In this document: positions 1 to 8,609 of the stretch, piece by piece
Position numbering within the stretch: position 1 is the stretch's first letter
Layout of the letters: every line of letters starts with the position of its first letter
The notes under the pieces: model-generated
What the model was told of the DNA's origin: nothing
What the model saw: only the letters and a program-made list of their open reading frames with translations
Database searches by the model: none
Made by a program: the position numbers and the translations under genes
Assembly (NCBI GenBank): GCA_018268375.1
Contig: JAFDWS010000001.1
Location: forward strand, 62,001 to 126,000
Length of the DNA stretch: 64,000 nucleotides
Direction of reading: 5' to 3'
Source of the DNA: Armatimonadota bacterium
GTDB lineage: Bacteria > Armatimonadota > Fimbriimonadia > Fimbriimonadales > Fimbriimonadaceae

Positions 1-1502
1 GAGACGATGTCCGCGGGTTCGTAGCGGGTTAGCCGCAAGAGCTCTTGATAGAGGCGCACCATCGCATAGGTGTCTTGCTTGCAATAAGCGAGCAGGGCAT
101 CGGCGATCCTGTCTGCTTGATCAGCCGTGCCGGTCTCGAACACCATACGCAGGTATTCGACCGCCGCTGAGTCGCCATCACGAATCTCTAGGCGCTCGTA
201 GCTGAGGTCCGGAACAACGGCCGGCAAGACCTTTTTAATCGAGAAAGAGCCGTGGAACGCCGGGAAGTAGACGCACTCGCGGATGACCTTGAGGAGGTCG
301 ACGCCGCGGTCGCGGAAGATGGCGTGAAGTTCCAGCGCGTTGGGCGAGCCCTTGTCGGCGAGCATCTTGACGGTGGAGAGTTCGTAGCTTGAATAGAAGA
401 CGACGCTGGCCGCGCCGCGGACGGCATCGAGGAGAGTTCCAGAGAACGTCTCCCGGGGATCGCTCGCCTCGCGGTGAAGGAACTCGGAATGATAGGCGGG
501 GCCGAACGGACTGTCTAGCCTATGGACAGACCACTGGAAGGGGAAGCTCTCATAGGGCCGCATTCCGGGATAGACCGGGAGCGCAGGGTTGGTGGCCTCG
601 AAGTCGACGAAGGCAGCTGGGAACTGGATGGCCTCGAGCCGGTCTAGAAGCGCCTCGTCCCAGCGGGGCTGATTGAACGCCACAGCCTCCGCCGCTCGGG
701 CTTGTTCCGCTGATAGCTTAAATTCCGGTCCCAGGTTGCGGACATTGTCGATCCCTTCGTTATAGAAACGGACGACGGCATCGCGGCGGATTCCGGGCAT
801 ATAGACGACGTGGCCGATATCGACGCCTTGGTGGCAGTGGTCGTAGAATGGACACTTGTTGGGGGTCGAACAGTGGAGGTTGATGGCGACTTCGGGGGCG
901 TCAGGCAGGGCAGCAATCGCAACAAGCTTCTCTGCATTGGTCGCGACGCTGATCAATGACTCGCGCACGCTCTGTGTGACGTCTTCGATCGCAAAGAACT
1001 CGTGAAGGTCAAGCTGTCTTTCTGAGCGCGATTGCGACGAATCCACCCGGCACACCGCCGCTTCGCTCACGTCGAGCCCGGCGCGCTCGAGGACCATCCA
1101 TTGAAAGGCGAGGTCGGTGACGTGGTCGTCCTTCACTTTCGTCGCGCTTTTGACTTCGATGATCCTCCATCCGAGGGGCGTCTTTTCCAGGACGTCGCAC
1201 CTGGCCACGAACGGCCCGGCGGCAAAGGTCGCTTCGAACAAGGTGTGGGCGCCTTCTTGGATGGCTCGCTGGGTCGCCTCTGCCGCCTCGGGTGGTGGCA
1301 TCCCGCGAGACTCGACGAGGACGCCGGTGGGGAAGAGTTCTCGGGCAAGGGCACCGAGTTCGAGCCCGGTCCGCATTCGCGCGGTCTCGCCAGCAGTCCT
1401 CACGGCCTTGAGTTCAGGAGACTGGGCTTCTAAGTAGAAACGCTTGACGCAGTGAATTCCGGCCAAGAAGAGACTTTTCGTCAAGAAGGGCTCGTTGGAC
1501 AC
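1..1502 (-). CDS. DUF2779 domain nuclease (Cas4-like N-terminus plus DEDD-like C-terminus), 3' end cut by window edge
   Basis: An uninterrupted minus-strand frame runs from a GTG start at 1502 (VSNEPFLTKSLFLAGIHCVK) past base 1, so the C-terminus lies outside the window. Near residues 95-125 is a PD-(D/E)XK-like core (GWRIIEVKSATKVKDDHV followed by LAFQWMVLERAG), then cysteines around residues 190-205 (C-STPNKC-PFYDHC) that could bind an Fe-S cluster, as in Cas4/Dna2-type nucleases. The second half carries the DUF2779 signature: AFVDFEATNPALPVYPGMRP, then YSSYE, then SFSIKKVLPAVVPDLSYE, then AYCKQDTYAMVRLYQ. Its spaced acidic residues resemble a DEDD 3'-5' exonuclease fold. The exact substrate is unknown for the family, and a role in DNA repair or defence is inference. 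A 34-base gap separates it from a divergent gene. Confidence 0.85.
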   Translation of the reverse strand, partial: MSNEPFLTKSLFLAGIHCVKRFYLEAQSPELKAVRTAGETARMRTGLELGALARELFPTGVLVESRGMPPPEAAEATQRAIQEGAHTLFEATFAAGPFVARCDVLEKTPLGWRIIEVKSATKVKDDHVTDLAFQWMVLERAGLDVSEAAVCRVDSSQSRSERQLDLHEFFAIEDVTQSVRESLISVATNAEKLVAIAALPDAPEVAINLHCSTPNKCPFYDHCHQGVDIGHVVYMPGIRRDAVVRFYNEGIDNVRNLGPEFKLSAEQARAAEAVAFNQPRWDEALLDRLEAIQFPAAFVDFEATNPALPVYPGMRPYESFPFQWSVHRLDSPFGPAYHSEFLHREASDPRETFSGTLLDAVRGAASVVFYSSYELSTVKMLADKGSPNALELHAIFRDRGVDLLKVIRECVYFPAFHGSFSIKKVLPAVVPDLSYERLEIRDGDSAAVEYLRMVFETGTADQADRIADALLAYCKQDTYAMVRLYQELLRLTRYEPADIV

Positions 1503-1536
1503 GGTTCTTGCTGCCAGACCGTCCAATAATTGCGAC

Positions 1537-2127
1537 ATGAAGCCGAGGACAGTTCTGAATGGGATTCTACCAGTTGCTCTGACGTTGGCAGCATGGTCTA
1601 CTGGCACGGCTCAAGAGGCGGACGAGCCTTGGCAACGCTGGTACAGCGAGACCCTTCGTGTCTCGTTCGAAGCGAAGGGCAAGCCTGTCGAGGAGCTTGT
1701 CGAACTGCAGGGGCCCCTTGCGGAGGTTGTCGCCAAATGCGAGGGTGTCGGGTTCAACGTAGAGGGCGCGGAGCTTTCGCTCTTGCATTTGACCGCAAAA
1801 GACGGAGTGACCCTGACCCCAGCTGACACGTTCGAGCGGCGCATCAGGGGCATCAAGTCGAAGGCTCCCGACTTTGCCGAGGACGACCGGATCGAAAAGC
1901 TGGAGTCGGACTTTCCCCTCGTATCTGCGCTGGTCACGTTCGCCGATCCGGACGGTGCCCACAGTGTGCGTCGAGTCATGGTCGTCGGCAGCGGGAGCGA
2001 GCAGTGGCTGCTAGAGGCTCGCGGTATGTCGAACAACACCGAGCGCCTCGCCGCGTACCGCTTCCTGGACTCTCTCAGGATGGACAAGGAAGGGAAGATC
2101 AAACCGGGCGCGCCAAAGAAAGGCTGA
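1537..2127 (+). CDS. Secreted protein of unknown function
   Basis: This 196-residue protein begins MKPRTVLNGILPVALTLA and has a signal peptide likely cleaved after STGTAQ. The mature part has no family I recognise. It contains two stretches of alternating hydrophobic residues (LVSALVTFADPDG and VRRVMVVGSGSEQWLLEARG) consistent with a small beta-rich domain. The style is like the other secreted protein in this window at 4996-6015, which also measures how a short 'event' protein fragment ends in FLDSLR/LLSLRT; both may be distant relatives of PsbP/DUF1795-like folds, but that is a guess. I chose ATG 1537 because it opens directly on the signal peptide; an upstream GTG/ATG extension would bury it. 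Confidence 0.7.
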   Translation: MKPRTVLNGILPVALTLAAWSTGTAQEADEPWQRWYSETLRVSFEAKGKPVEELVELQGPLAEVVAKCEGVGFNVEGAELSLLHLTAKDGVTLTPADTFERRIRGIKSKAPDFAEDDRIEKLESDFPLVSALVTFADPDGAHSVRRVMVVGSGSEQWLLEARGMSNNTERLAAYRFLDSLRMDKEGKIKPGAPKKG

Positions 2128-2130
2128 GTC

Positions 2131-2154
2131 AGCCTGTGAGGGGCACGCCAGGCT
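2131..2154. terminator. Possible hairpin between secreted protein gene and fucI
   Basis: AGCCTG at 2131-2136 and CAGGCT at 2149-2154 form a 6-bp inverted repeat with a 12-base loop just after the upstream stop codon. There is no T-tract, so it may be a weak or factor-dependent terminator, or chance. Confidence 0.3.
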
Positions 2155-2179
2155 CAGGCGGCGGTAGTATGAGCGTTCG

Positions 2180-3946
2180 ATGAGTTCTCGGAACCGGCTC
2201 CGCACGTCCTTGCCCAAACTAGGAATCCGACCGGTCATCGACGGCCGTTACGGTGGGGTGCGGGAGTCGCTAGAAGGGCCGGTCATGGCCATGGCGCAAG
2301 TGGCAGCCGACCTCGTCACCAAGGAACTGCGCCATTCTTGCGGCGATGCGGTGGAGTGCGTCATTGCAGACAGGTGCATCGGCGGCGCCAGTGAGGCTGC
2401 CAGTTGCGAAGAAAAGTTCCTGAGGGAAGGTGTCGGCCTCAGCCTCACCGTAACGCCGTGCTGGTGCTATGGAAGCGAGACCACTGATCTCCATCCGACC
2501 CGGCCGAAAGCGATCTGGGGTTTCAACGGGACCGAAAGGCCGGGCGCCGTCTACCTTGCTGCCGCACTCGCGGGCCACAACCAAAAGGGCAGGCCCTGTT
2601 TTTCGATCTACGGCCAAGATGTCCAGGACTCGGGGGACAGCTCAGTCCCTCCATACGTGAAGGAACGCATCCTCCGGTTCGTGCGGGCGGGCGTCGCTGC
2701 TGCGACCATGCCCGGCACTTCCTATTTAGCCATGGGAGGCGTGTCGATGGGGATCGCGGGGTCGATCGTTGACCAATCCTTCTTCGAGAAATACCTCGGC
2801 ATGAGGGTCGAGTCGATCGATATGAGCGAGTTCGAACGGCGGATCGAGCACGAGGTCTACGACCAAGACGAGTACGAGACAGCCCTCCTCTGGACAAAGG
2901 AGAACTGCGCGGAGGGACGGGACTGGAACGCGCCGGACATGCGAAGAAGCCGGGCGCACCTTGACCAGGAGTGGGAGACGTCGGTGAAGATGGCCTTGAT
3001 CGCTCGCGACCTTATGGTTGGTAACCCGCGGCTTGCGGATGCCGGACATCATGAGGCGGCTCAAGGCCACAACGCGTTGGCGAGCGGCTTCCAAGGTCAG
3101 CGACAGTGGACGGATTTCATGCCCAACGGGGACTACATGGAAGCCGTGCTTTGTTCAAGCTTCGACTGGTCGGGAGTGCGCCAACCCTACGTTTTCGCGA
3201 CTGAGAACGACTCACTGAACGCGGTCTCGATGTTGTTCGGCCACTTGCTGACCGGAAGCGCTCAACTATTCTCGGACGTCAGGACGTACTGGTCACCCGA
3301 CGCAGTCCAGCGGGTGACTGGTTGGCAGCCAGAGGGAAGAGCAGAGCACGGCTTTGTCCACCTGATCAACTCCGGTCCGTCAGCCCTCGACTGGAGCTGT
3401 GTGCACGGGCCCGTCAGGCCTTGGTGGGAGATGACGGGCACCGAAGCGCGATTGTGCCTCGAGGCTACGCAGTGGTGCCCATCAATGACTGAGTACTTCC
3501 CAGGAGGTGGATGGTCGACAGATTTCACGACGACAGGGGGGCATCCTGTCACGATGTGTCGCGTCAACTTGGTGGACCGGCTCGGCCCCGTGCTACAGAT
3601 CGCCGAAGGCTGGACGGTCCCTCTGCCGGAGCACGTGCATACCGTCCTCGACGAACGGACAAACCCGAGTTGGCCGACGACCTGGTTTGTCCCTAAACTG
3701 ACGGGAGCGGCTCCATTCAGTTCGGTCTACGAGGTCATGTCTCACTGGGGGGCGAACCACGGTGCAATCTCGCCAGGGCATATCGGAGGCGACCTCATCG
3801 CGCTGGCCGCAATGCTGAGAATCCCGATCGATATGCACAACGTCGGCGAGGCGTTCAGACCGAGCGCGTGGCAGCGCTTTGGGGGCATGGACATTCAAGG
3901 TGCAGACTATCGGGCTTGCGCCGCGTATGGCCCTCTCTTTGGCTAG
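2180..3946 (+). CDS. fucI: L-fucose isomerase
   Basis: The 588-residue product is full length for FucI (about 590 in E. coli) and colinear throughout. It converts L-fucose to L-fuculose using Mn2+ in the cytoplasm, the first step of the isomerase route of fucose breakdown. Diagnostic stretches are [40 protein letters not shown] and [20 protein letters not shown]. The metal ligands are visible as Glu in ATENDSLN (about residue 341), Asp in [10 protein letters not shown] (about 365) and His in [12 protein letters not shown] (about 527). No fuculokinase follows; a class II aldolase that could act later in the pathway lies at 9475-10116. The 3' end overlaps the convergent SIS gene by 4 bases. Confidence 0.97.
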   Translation: MSSRNRLRTSLPKLGIRPVIDGRYGGVRESLEGPVMAMAQVAADLVTKELRHSCGDAVECVIADRCIGGASEAASCEEKFLREGVGLSLTVTPCWCYGSETTDLHPTRPKAIWGFNGTERPGAVYLAAALAGHNQKGRPCFSIYGQDVQDSGDSSVPPYVKERILRFVRAGVAAATMPGTSYLAMGGVSMGIAGSIVDQSFFEKYLGMRVESIDMSEFERRIEHEVYDQDEYETALLWTKENCAEGRDWNAPDMRRSRAHLDQEWETSVKMALIARDLMVGNPRLADAGHHEAAQGHNALASGFQGQRQWTDFMPNGDYMEAVLCSSFDWSGVRQPYVFATENDSLNAVSMLFGHLLTGSAQLFSDVRTYWSPDAVQRVTGWQPEGRAEHGFVHLINSGPSALDWSCVHGPVRPWWEMTGTEARLCLEATQWCPSMTEYFPGGGWSTDFTTTGGHPVTMCRVNLVDRLGPVLQIAEGWTVPLPEHVHTVLDERTNPSWPTTWFVPKLTGAAPFSSVYEVMSHWGANHGAISPGHIGGDLIALAAMLRIPIDMHNVGEAFRPSAWQRFGGMDIQGADYRACAAYGPLFG

Positions 3947-4878
3947 CGGGTTTCCGTCACCTTGTGTAAGTTGAGCGGCGCGTCGGGGTCGATGCCCCGT
4001 GCCCGGGCGGCCAAGAGTGCCAGCCATTGCCCGTAAAGGATCTCATGGAGCGGGGCTATCTCCGGCGGCGCTTGGACAACGGGCGCTTGCTCGAGGAGAC
4101 AACCGGTCGTGCCAAGACCATCGGGAGGCTCCCCATAGCTGACGACGACGGCGCCGTGGGAGGCCAAGGCAATGGGTCCGTGCTGAAAGTCTGCCGCTGA
4201 ATAGCTCTTGCAAGGGATCAAGGCACACTCCATCAGCTTAAGAGCGGTCTCTTGGGCCGAACAGAAACTGAATCCCCGGGCCAAAGCAAACCAGCGGCTG
4301 GATCGAAGCAAAGCGCCAACCGACTGCTCCGCGGCGCCTCTGCACTCGCTCACCCAAGCCGCCTCGGGGAGAAGACCGATCGGATTGGGCAAGGGCGCCT
4401 CGAGAGCGCGCGCGCATTGGTACAGGGCAAGGAGCGAGGATGTGTAGGTCTTGGTTGCCGCTACCGAGAGCTCCTGGCCCGCCCTCAGCAAGAGCGTGTG
4501 CTCTGCGGCCTTCGTGACCCGTGAGCCTTCTGTGTTCGTGATCGCAAGGGTGGTATGGCCCTGGGCGCGCAGGGACGCGAGGATTTCCGAGACATCCGGA
4601 GCGGCGCCGCTTTGACTCACCCCGATCGCGAGACAGTTTTTGTACTTGACGGATACGCCGTACTTTGTGAGAACGGATGGTGCTGCGAGGGAGACGGGGA
4701 CGCCCAGTCCGACCTCGAAAAGGTAGCGGGCGTAGAGTGCAGCGTTGTCGGACGAACCTCGCGCCGTCATCAAGACCATGTCGAAGGCCCGGCCGCCGAT
4801 GAACTCAGCCGCTTCTTCGAAGTACCGTTCGGCGTTGTCGCGAAGAATCTGTGGCTGAGCCATGATCTCCGCTTGCAT
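3943..4878 (-). CDS. SIS-domain sugar isomerase/deaminase (GlmS isomerase-domain type, GlmD-like)
   Basis: Two tandem SIS domains without a glutaminase domain. Motifs seen are [39 protein letters not shown], and [20 protein letters not shown], the last matching the phosphosugar-binding strand of the GlmS isomerase half. Proteins of this build are usually glucosamine-6-phosphate deaminases or related aldose/ketose phosphate isomerases, feeding amino sugars into glycolysis. ATG 4878 ([10 protein letters not shown]) is preferred because it aligns with the family start and leaves about 117 bases for divergent promoters. In-frame TTG 4971 or GTG 4953 would add up to 31 residues but have poor ribosome-binding sites. 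It could serve the recycled amino sugars made by MurQ elsewhere in the window. Confidence 0.85.
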   Translation of the reverse strand: MQAEIMAQPQILRDNAERYFEEAAEFIGGRAFDMVLMTARGSSDNAALYARYLFEVGLGVPVSLAAPSVLTKYGVSVKYKNCLAIGVSQSGAAPDVSEILASLRAQGHTTLAITNTEGSRVTKAAEHTLLLRAGQELSVAATKTYTSSLLALYQCARALEAPLPNPIGLLPEAAWVSECRGAAEQSVGALLRSSRWFALARGFSFCSAQETALKLMECALIPCKSYSAADFQHGPIALASHGAVVVSYGEPPDGLGTTGCLLEQAPVVQAPPEIAPLHEILYGQWLALLAARARGIDPDAPLNLHKVTETR

Positions 4879-4995
4879 ATGGCGGCCCAAATCCACCGGC
4901 CCATCGTACCATTCGACTGGCTTGGGTACCGTACGGAAGACGGGAGTGGTGACGCTCTGTGTCGCCCTCAAACGTCAGTAGGTACCAGAAAGATC

Positions 4996-6015
4996 ATGCT
5001 GTTGACCGCACTCGTGCTCCACGCCACTCTCCAGCAGACACAGGACAAGTCCGTGTTCCGTGACCCCAAACTTGGGCTCCAGTTCGAGTATCCAAAGCAG
5101 TGGAAGATGCGGAAAGAGCGCACGTACGGCCTGTTCGAGATTCCATTGAAGGACGGCAAAACGGCCTCCGTGCAGGTTTTCAATGCCAAGTTCAAGGGCC
5201 AAGCCGACGAATGGCAGCTCATCCAGGCAGAGATCAACCGGTCGATGAAAAGGACGGTGGACCGCCAGTGGAAAGAGGAGTATCTCGGCGTACCGATGCT
5301 CCTGACCCAAGTGAGCTACAACGATGGCGACGTCGCGACCATTGCCCAGGTCGGCCTGCTCTACACGTCGTTCGAAGAAAAGATGCACTATCGTTTGACG
5401 TCTCCGAGTTCCGACACAGAAGAGGCGACGGAGGCATGGAAGGACGCACTTCTTAGTTTGCGGACGATTTCTGGGGACCTGCCCGCGGCCGAGGATCCGA
5501 ACAAGCCCTCGGTCAAGCCGGAAAAGCCGAAAACGACTTCGATTTGGAAAGCGGAGAGCAAGCCGGCCAAGATCGAGAGGGGAGCGATCACCCTTGACTA
5601 CGCTCAGGCGGACACCAAGTTCAAGGTTTATCTCCCTAAGGACTGGTCGCTTGTGGACGGGAAGCTGGCCCACAAGGGCATGGCGGGCACACTCACGTTC
5701 AGTGCGACAGTTGGCCTGCCCGAGGATGCCGGAAGCCGGCTCCTGAACGATGCAAAGGGCTCGCTCGACAGGTTCACTTCTATTCGCGTCCGCGAAGATC
5801 CAAAGCCACTCCTTGCCAAGTCAGGAGCCATCGTGGGGAGAGTGTTCCGTGAGGGAGCAGGGAAGTCTGGCGCCTTGGTCGCCGGCAATGTGGTCGGTTA
5901 CTGCGAAGGGGTTTTTTGGTCGGTCTCCTACGAGTGTGATGACCCGAAGGCGTTTCAAAAGGACAAGCTTGTGCTAACAGAACTCTGGCAATTGCTTTAC
6001 GCAGAGCGCGAATGA
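4996..6015 (+). CDS. Secreted protein of unknown function
   Basis: 339 residues starting MLLTALVLHATLQQTQDKS, a short signal peptide. The mature protein appears to contain two similar halves: residues about 20-160 begin with FRDPKLGLQFEYPKQWKM and end in ALLSLRTIS, and residues about 190-335 contain FKVYLPKDWSLVDGKL and end in LVLTELWQLLY. The pattern 'xxYPxxWxx' at the head of each half resembles PsbP/DUF1795-like folds, but I cannot confirm this. A proline/lysine-rich linker (about 165-180) separates the halves. The stop overlaps the tsaB start by ATGA, so it heads a coupled tsaB-murB operon although it looks unrelated in function. Confidence 0.8.
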   Translation: MLLTALVLHATLQQTQDKSVFRDPKLGLQFEYPKQWKMRKERTYGLFEIPLKDGKTASVQVFNAKFKGQADEWQLIQAEINRSMKRTVDRQWKEEYLGVPMLLTQVSYNDGDVATIAQVGLLYTSFEEKMHYRLTSPSSDTEEATEAWKDALLSLRTISGDLPAAEDPNKPSVKPEKPKTTSIWKAESKPAKIERGAITLDYAQADTKFKVYLPKDWSLVDGKLAHKGMAGTLTFSATVGLPEDAGSRLLNDAKGSLDRFTSIRVREDPKPLLAKSGAIVGRVFREGAGKSGALVAGNVVGYCEGVFWSVSYECDDPKAFQKDKLVLTELWQLLYAERE

Positions 6016-6581
6016 CTCTGGCCTTCAGCACGTCGAGTCCTCTCGTCAGCGTTGCGCTCTTCGATGCAAGCCATAGACTGATTGGTGCTCATCAATTGGT
6101 GTCTAACGGAGCCGCGAGCGCTACGCTTGGAAAGCTGATCAATTTGCTCCTCTCGGACAACGCTGTGGGCTTGGATGGGGTTCTGGCTTTGGCTGTCGAC
6201 CTGGGTCCGGGCGGGTTCACCGGCACTCGCGTGGGCGTCACGTTTGCAAAGACACTGGCCTGGTCCCGAAGTTTGGGTGTCTTCACGGCGACCTCGTTCG
6301 ACCTCATCGATGCCGAGCAGACGGTCGCGATCGCAAGTCGCAAAGGCGAGTGGTACGTCCGCGAGCCTGGAGGTTGGCCGCACATTGTCAAGTCGGCTGA
6401 GTTTCCCGGTGAGACGGGTTATGGGCGTGAAACGAGCCATACCTCGTACCCCGAGGCCGCAAGGTTCGATCGGCTCCTGCCTCGACTTGCTCAGGTCGAT
6501 CCTCTCCAGGTCGCACCCCAGTATGTGGCGGAGCCGAGCATCTCTCAGCCTAAGAAACCGTACAGGGAGACGGTTCCATGA
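6012..6581 (+). CDS. tsaB: tRNA t6A synthesis protein TsaB
   Basis: TsaB is the non-catalytic partner of TsaD in making N6-threonylcarbamoyladenosine at A37 of ANN-decoding tRNAs. The 189-residue product shows the ASKHA-fold start MTLAFSTSSPLVSVALFD and the hallmark LAVDLGPGGFTGTRVGVTFA. It is shorter than the usual 220-230 residues, with a compressed C-terminal subdomain. Start and stop overlap both neighbours by ATGA (6012-6015 and 6578-6581), implying translational coupling. The partner gene tsaD is in this window at 45188 rather than adjacent; tsaC and tsaE were not seen. Confidence 0.92.
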   Translation: MTLAFSTSSPLVSVALFDASHRLIGAHQLVSNGAASATLGKLINLLLSDNAVGLDGVLALAVDLGPGGFTGTRVGVTFAKTLAWSRSLGVFTATSFDLIDAEQTVAIASRKGEWYVREPGGWPHIVKSAEFPGETGYGRETSHTSYPEAARFDRLLPRLAQVDPLQVAPQYVAEPSISQPKKPYRETVP

Positions 6582-7558
6582 GCGTTGTCCCCTTCGACCT
6601 CTCTCGGATCGAACGCAAGAAGTGCTTGCGACCCTTTACGACGCTCAAGGCGGGAGGTGCGGCGGAGACGTTCTTCGTTGCAAGGACGGCTGACGAACTG
6701 GCTGAGATGGCAGAGTACGCACAGGTTCACGACTGGCACGCGACGATTCTCGGTTGGGGGAGCAACGTGTTGCCGTCCGACGACGGTGTCACCGGCCTCG
6801 TCGTCCTCAACCGGGCTTCAGAAATACATGTAGCGGGTAGGGAAGTGCTGGCCGACGCTGGCTGTGGCTTTCAGGATCTCTTTTTGAAGTCGGCGCAGGC
6901 TGGTCTTGCGGGCCTTGAATTCGCGGTGGGCATCCCCGGAACGCTGGGCGGCGCGCTGGTCAGCAACGCGGGTGCCTACCGGAGCAATGTCTCGGAGTTC
7001 TTGAAGGAAATCGAAATTGTGTTCGACGGTAAGCGCCAGTGGGTCGAGCCTGCCTTCATGCAGTTCTCGTACCGGGACTCTGTTCTGCGGCGCTTGAACC
7101 CACCGCAATGCGTCTTGCTCCGTGTTCGATTTGAACTACCGCGCGGAAGTACGAAGGCGATCTACGACGAAGCCCGCGAATACCAGAGACAGAGGATCAG
7201 TAAGCAACCGCCGCCGGCGAGCGCGGGAAGTTTTTTCAAGAATGTGAACGACCATGAGTTGGCGCAACAGATCGTCAATTTGCCAGGGAAGATGAAAGTT
7301 GCTGGCGTTGTTCCAGCCGGATACTTGATCGAACACGCCGGGCTACGAGGAACGCGGCATGGTGGGGCGATGATCGCCCGCAAACACGCCAACTTCATTC
7401 TCAATGTCGGATCGGCGAGCGCCACCGAGGTCAAGCAACTTGCGGGTCTGGTGCGCAAGCGGGTCTTTGAGCGATTTGGTGTCGCTCTCGAAGAAGAGGT
7501 CTTGTACCTCGGGGATTGGACGAACTTCCGAGAAGCTTGGGAGCGGTCCGCCCCTTAG
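6578..7558 (+). CDS. murB: UDP-N-acetylenolpyruvoylglucosamine reductase
   Basis: MurB makes UDP-MurNAc from the enolpyruvyl intermediate using NADPH and FAD, the second committed step of peptidoglycan precursor synthesis in the cytoplasm. The 326-residue protein has the FAD-binding GWGSNVLPSDDG, the GIPGTLGGALVSNAGAY core, SYRDSVLRR, the catalytic serine region PPASAGSFFKN, GLRGTRHGGAMIARKHANFI and a C-terminal acidic EEEVLYLG that would supply the proton-donor glutamate. The ATGA overlap with tsaB indicates coupled translation. Its end overlaps the convergent J-like gene by 4 bases. Confidence 0.97.
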   Translation: MSVVPFDLSRIERKKCLRPFTTLKAGGAAETFFVARTADELAEMAEYAQVHDWHATILGWGSNVLPSDDGVTGLVVLNRASEIHVAGREVLADAGCGFQDLFLKSAQAGLAGLEFAVGIPGTLGGALVSNAGAYRSNVSEFLKEIEIVFDGKRQWVEPAFMQFSYRDSVLRRLNPPQCVLLRVRFELPRGSTKAIYDEAREYQRQRISKQPPPASAGSFFKNVNDHELAQQIVNLPGKMKVAGVVPAGYLIEHAGLRGTRHGGAMIARKHANFILNVGSASATEVKQLAGLVRKRVFERFGVALEEEVLYLGDWTNFREAWERSAP

Positions 7559-7968
7559 TCGATTTCAAGGGACTTGAAGCGCTTTTCGGTCTCGTCGGTG
7601 TCTTCGATGAGCGTGCGGAAAGCCCAATTGATCCTCGCCTGAATCTTTGCGGCGTTGCTCGCCTCATCTGAGCCTTCGGGGAAGTTGGAAGGGTCGCTCC
7701 GCTTGTTGAGTCGGTCGAATGCTCTCTTGATGTCTTCGAACGTCGCGTCTTCGTGAACCCCCAGGACGCTCCTTGCCAACACTTTCGGATCGACGTCTGC
7801 TGGCGTAGGTTCCTGCTCGGTAGCGGGGCCGGCCTCTTGCTTGGACTTGGAAGGAACGGCCTCGTGCAACTCTTGCCACGCTTTGTCGAGGTCGATGTCG
7901 CGAATCCTGTCCCACTCGCGGTTGACATATCCCCGGAGCAAGTCGTATGCACGCCGCACTTCGCTCAA
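7555..7968 (-). CDS. Degenerate J-domain protein lacking HPD
   Basis: 137 residues. The C-terminal half (about 60-130) reads like a J domain: SVLGVHEDATFEDIKRAFDR, then LNKRSDPSNFPEG, then INWAFRTLIED, matching the helix II / loop / helix III layout. The invariant HPD that stimulates Hsp70 is replaced by SDP, so classic DnaK activation is unlikely. The arrangement is reminiscent of DnaJ-like CPP1 proteins of phototrophs. The N-terminal part (MSEVRRAYDLLRGYVNREWDR) is helical, followed by a Glu/Pro-rich linker. Its start overlaps the upstream coiled-coil gene by ATGA, so it is the last gene of a coupled series. Function unknown; an adaptor role is inference. Confidence 0.75.
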   Translation of the reverse strand: MSEVRRAYDLLRGYVNREWDRIRDIDLDKAWQELHEAVPSKSKQEAGPATEQEPTPADVDPKVLARSVLGVHEDATFEDIKRAFDRLNKRSDPSNFPEGSDEASNAAKIQARINWAFRTLIEDTDETEKRFKSLEID

Positions 7969-8609
7969 GACTGGCCCACTCCCAGCGTTTCTTCTGCTTC
8001 GTCAAAAGACTGACCTAAGGATTTGAGTCTTGCAACCATGTCCGTGAACTCTTGTTCGCTTGCGTCAGATCTTGACACCATGCCTGTGGCGAGCCGAGCC
8101 TTTAGCTCCGACAACGTGGCCTCTGCCTGTCGCAGGCGGCCGTCGATTTCAGCGATGCGGCCCTTGGCCGTTGCATAGGCGGAGATTTCGGAATGTCGCG
8201 CTTCGATGGCTTGATCGAGCGAAGTCCTTTCAGCGTCTGTCTGCGCTGCCTCGCGGTCGCGTTGGAGTCTCCCAAGGCTGGTCTCTGCTTCGCCTTGGCC
8301 CTTCAATCCCTGTTTCAGCTGCTCACGGGTTTTGACGAGTACCTCGGCCGATTCAAGAATGTGGTCCGCCTCACCGACTGCTTCCTGGGCGATGGCGGCG
8401 GCAGTGGTCCCCCGACCTTTCTCCGCAATTGTGACGAGCTGCTGTCGCAATTCCCTCAAGGGACGGAGCAGCCAACGAGCTTCGGCGCCAAGGGTCTCTG
8501 TCGAGGTTCGAGGTGATCGCCTGGCCCAAGCGACAAGGACAGCGACCAAAACGAAGACGATCAAGGCACCCAAGGCTAAAACCGGCATCAGGATGAAGCC
8601 GCCCGTCAA
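7965..8609 (-). CDS. Membrane-anchored coiled-coil protein
   Basis: 214 residues: one N-terminal transmembrane segment (about 5-28, LMPVLALGALIVFVLVAVLV), a short basic stretch WARRSPR that suggests the rest is cytoplasmic, then a long helical region rich in Ala, Glu, Arg and Gln (about 45-200) with heptad-like spacing typical of a coiled coil. I recognise no named family. It overlaps by ATGA with both the outer-membrane-like gene upstream and the J-like gene downstream. The three together look like an envelope-spanning set, which is inference from order only. Confidence 0.7.
   Translation of the reverse strand: MTGGFILMPVLALGALIVFVLVAVLVAWARRSPRTSTETLGAEARWLLRPLRELRQQLVTIAEKGRGTTAAAIAQEAVGEADHILESAEVLVKTREQLKQGLKGQGEAETSLGRLQRDREAAQTDAERTSLDQAIEARHSEISAYATAKGRIAEIDGRLRQAEATLSELKARLATGMVSRSDASEQEFTDMVARLKSLGQSFDEAEETLGVGQS

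Noticed and set aside
1032..1433. A plus-strand frame of 133 residues in the first 1.5 kb.
   Set aside because: It is antisense to the DUF2779 nuclease, whose long conserved frame explains the coding signal.
4555..4995. A longer open frame upstream of the secreted protein gene at 4996.
   Set aside because: It lies inside the SIS-domain gene on the other strand, and its translation lacks signal-peptide or domain features; the signal peptide begins at 4996.
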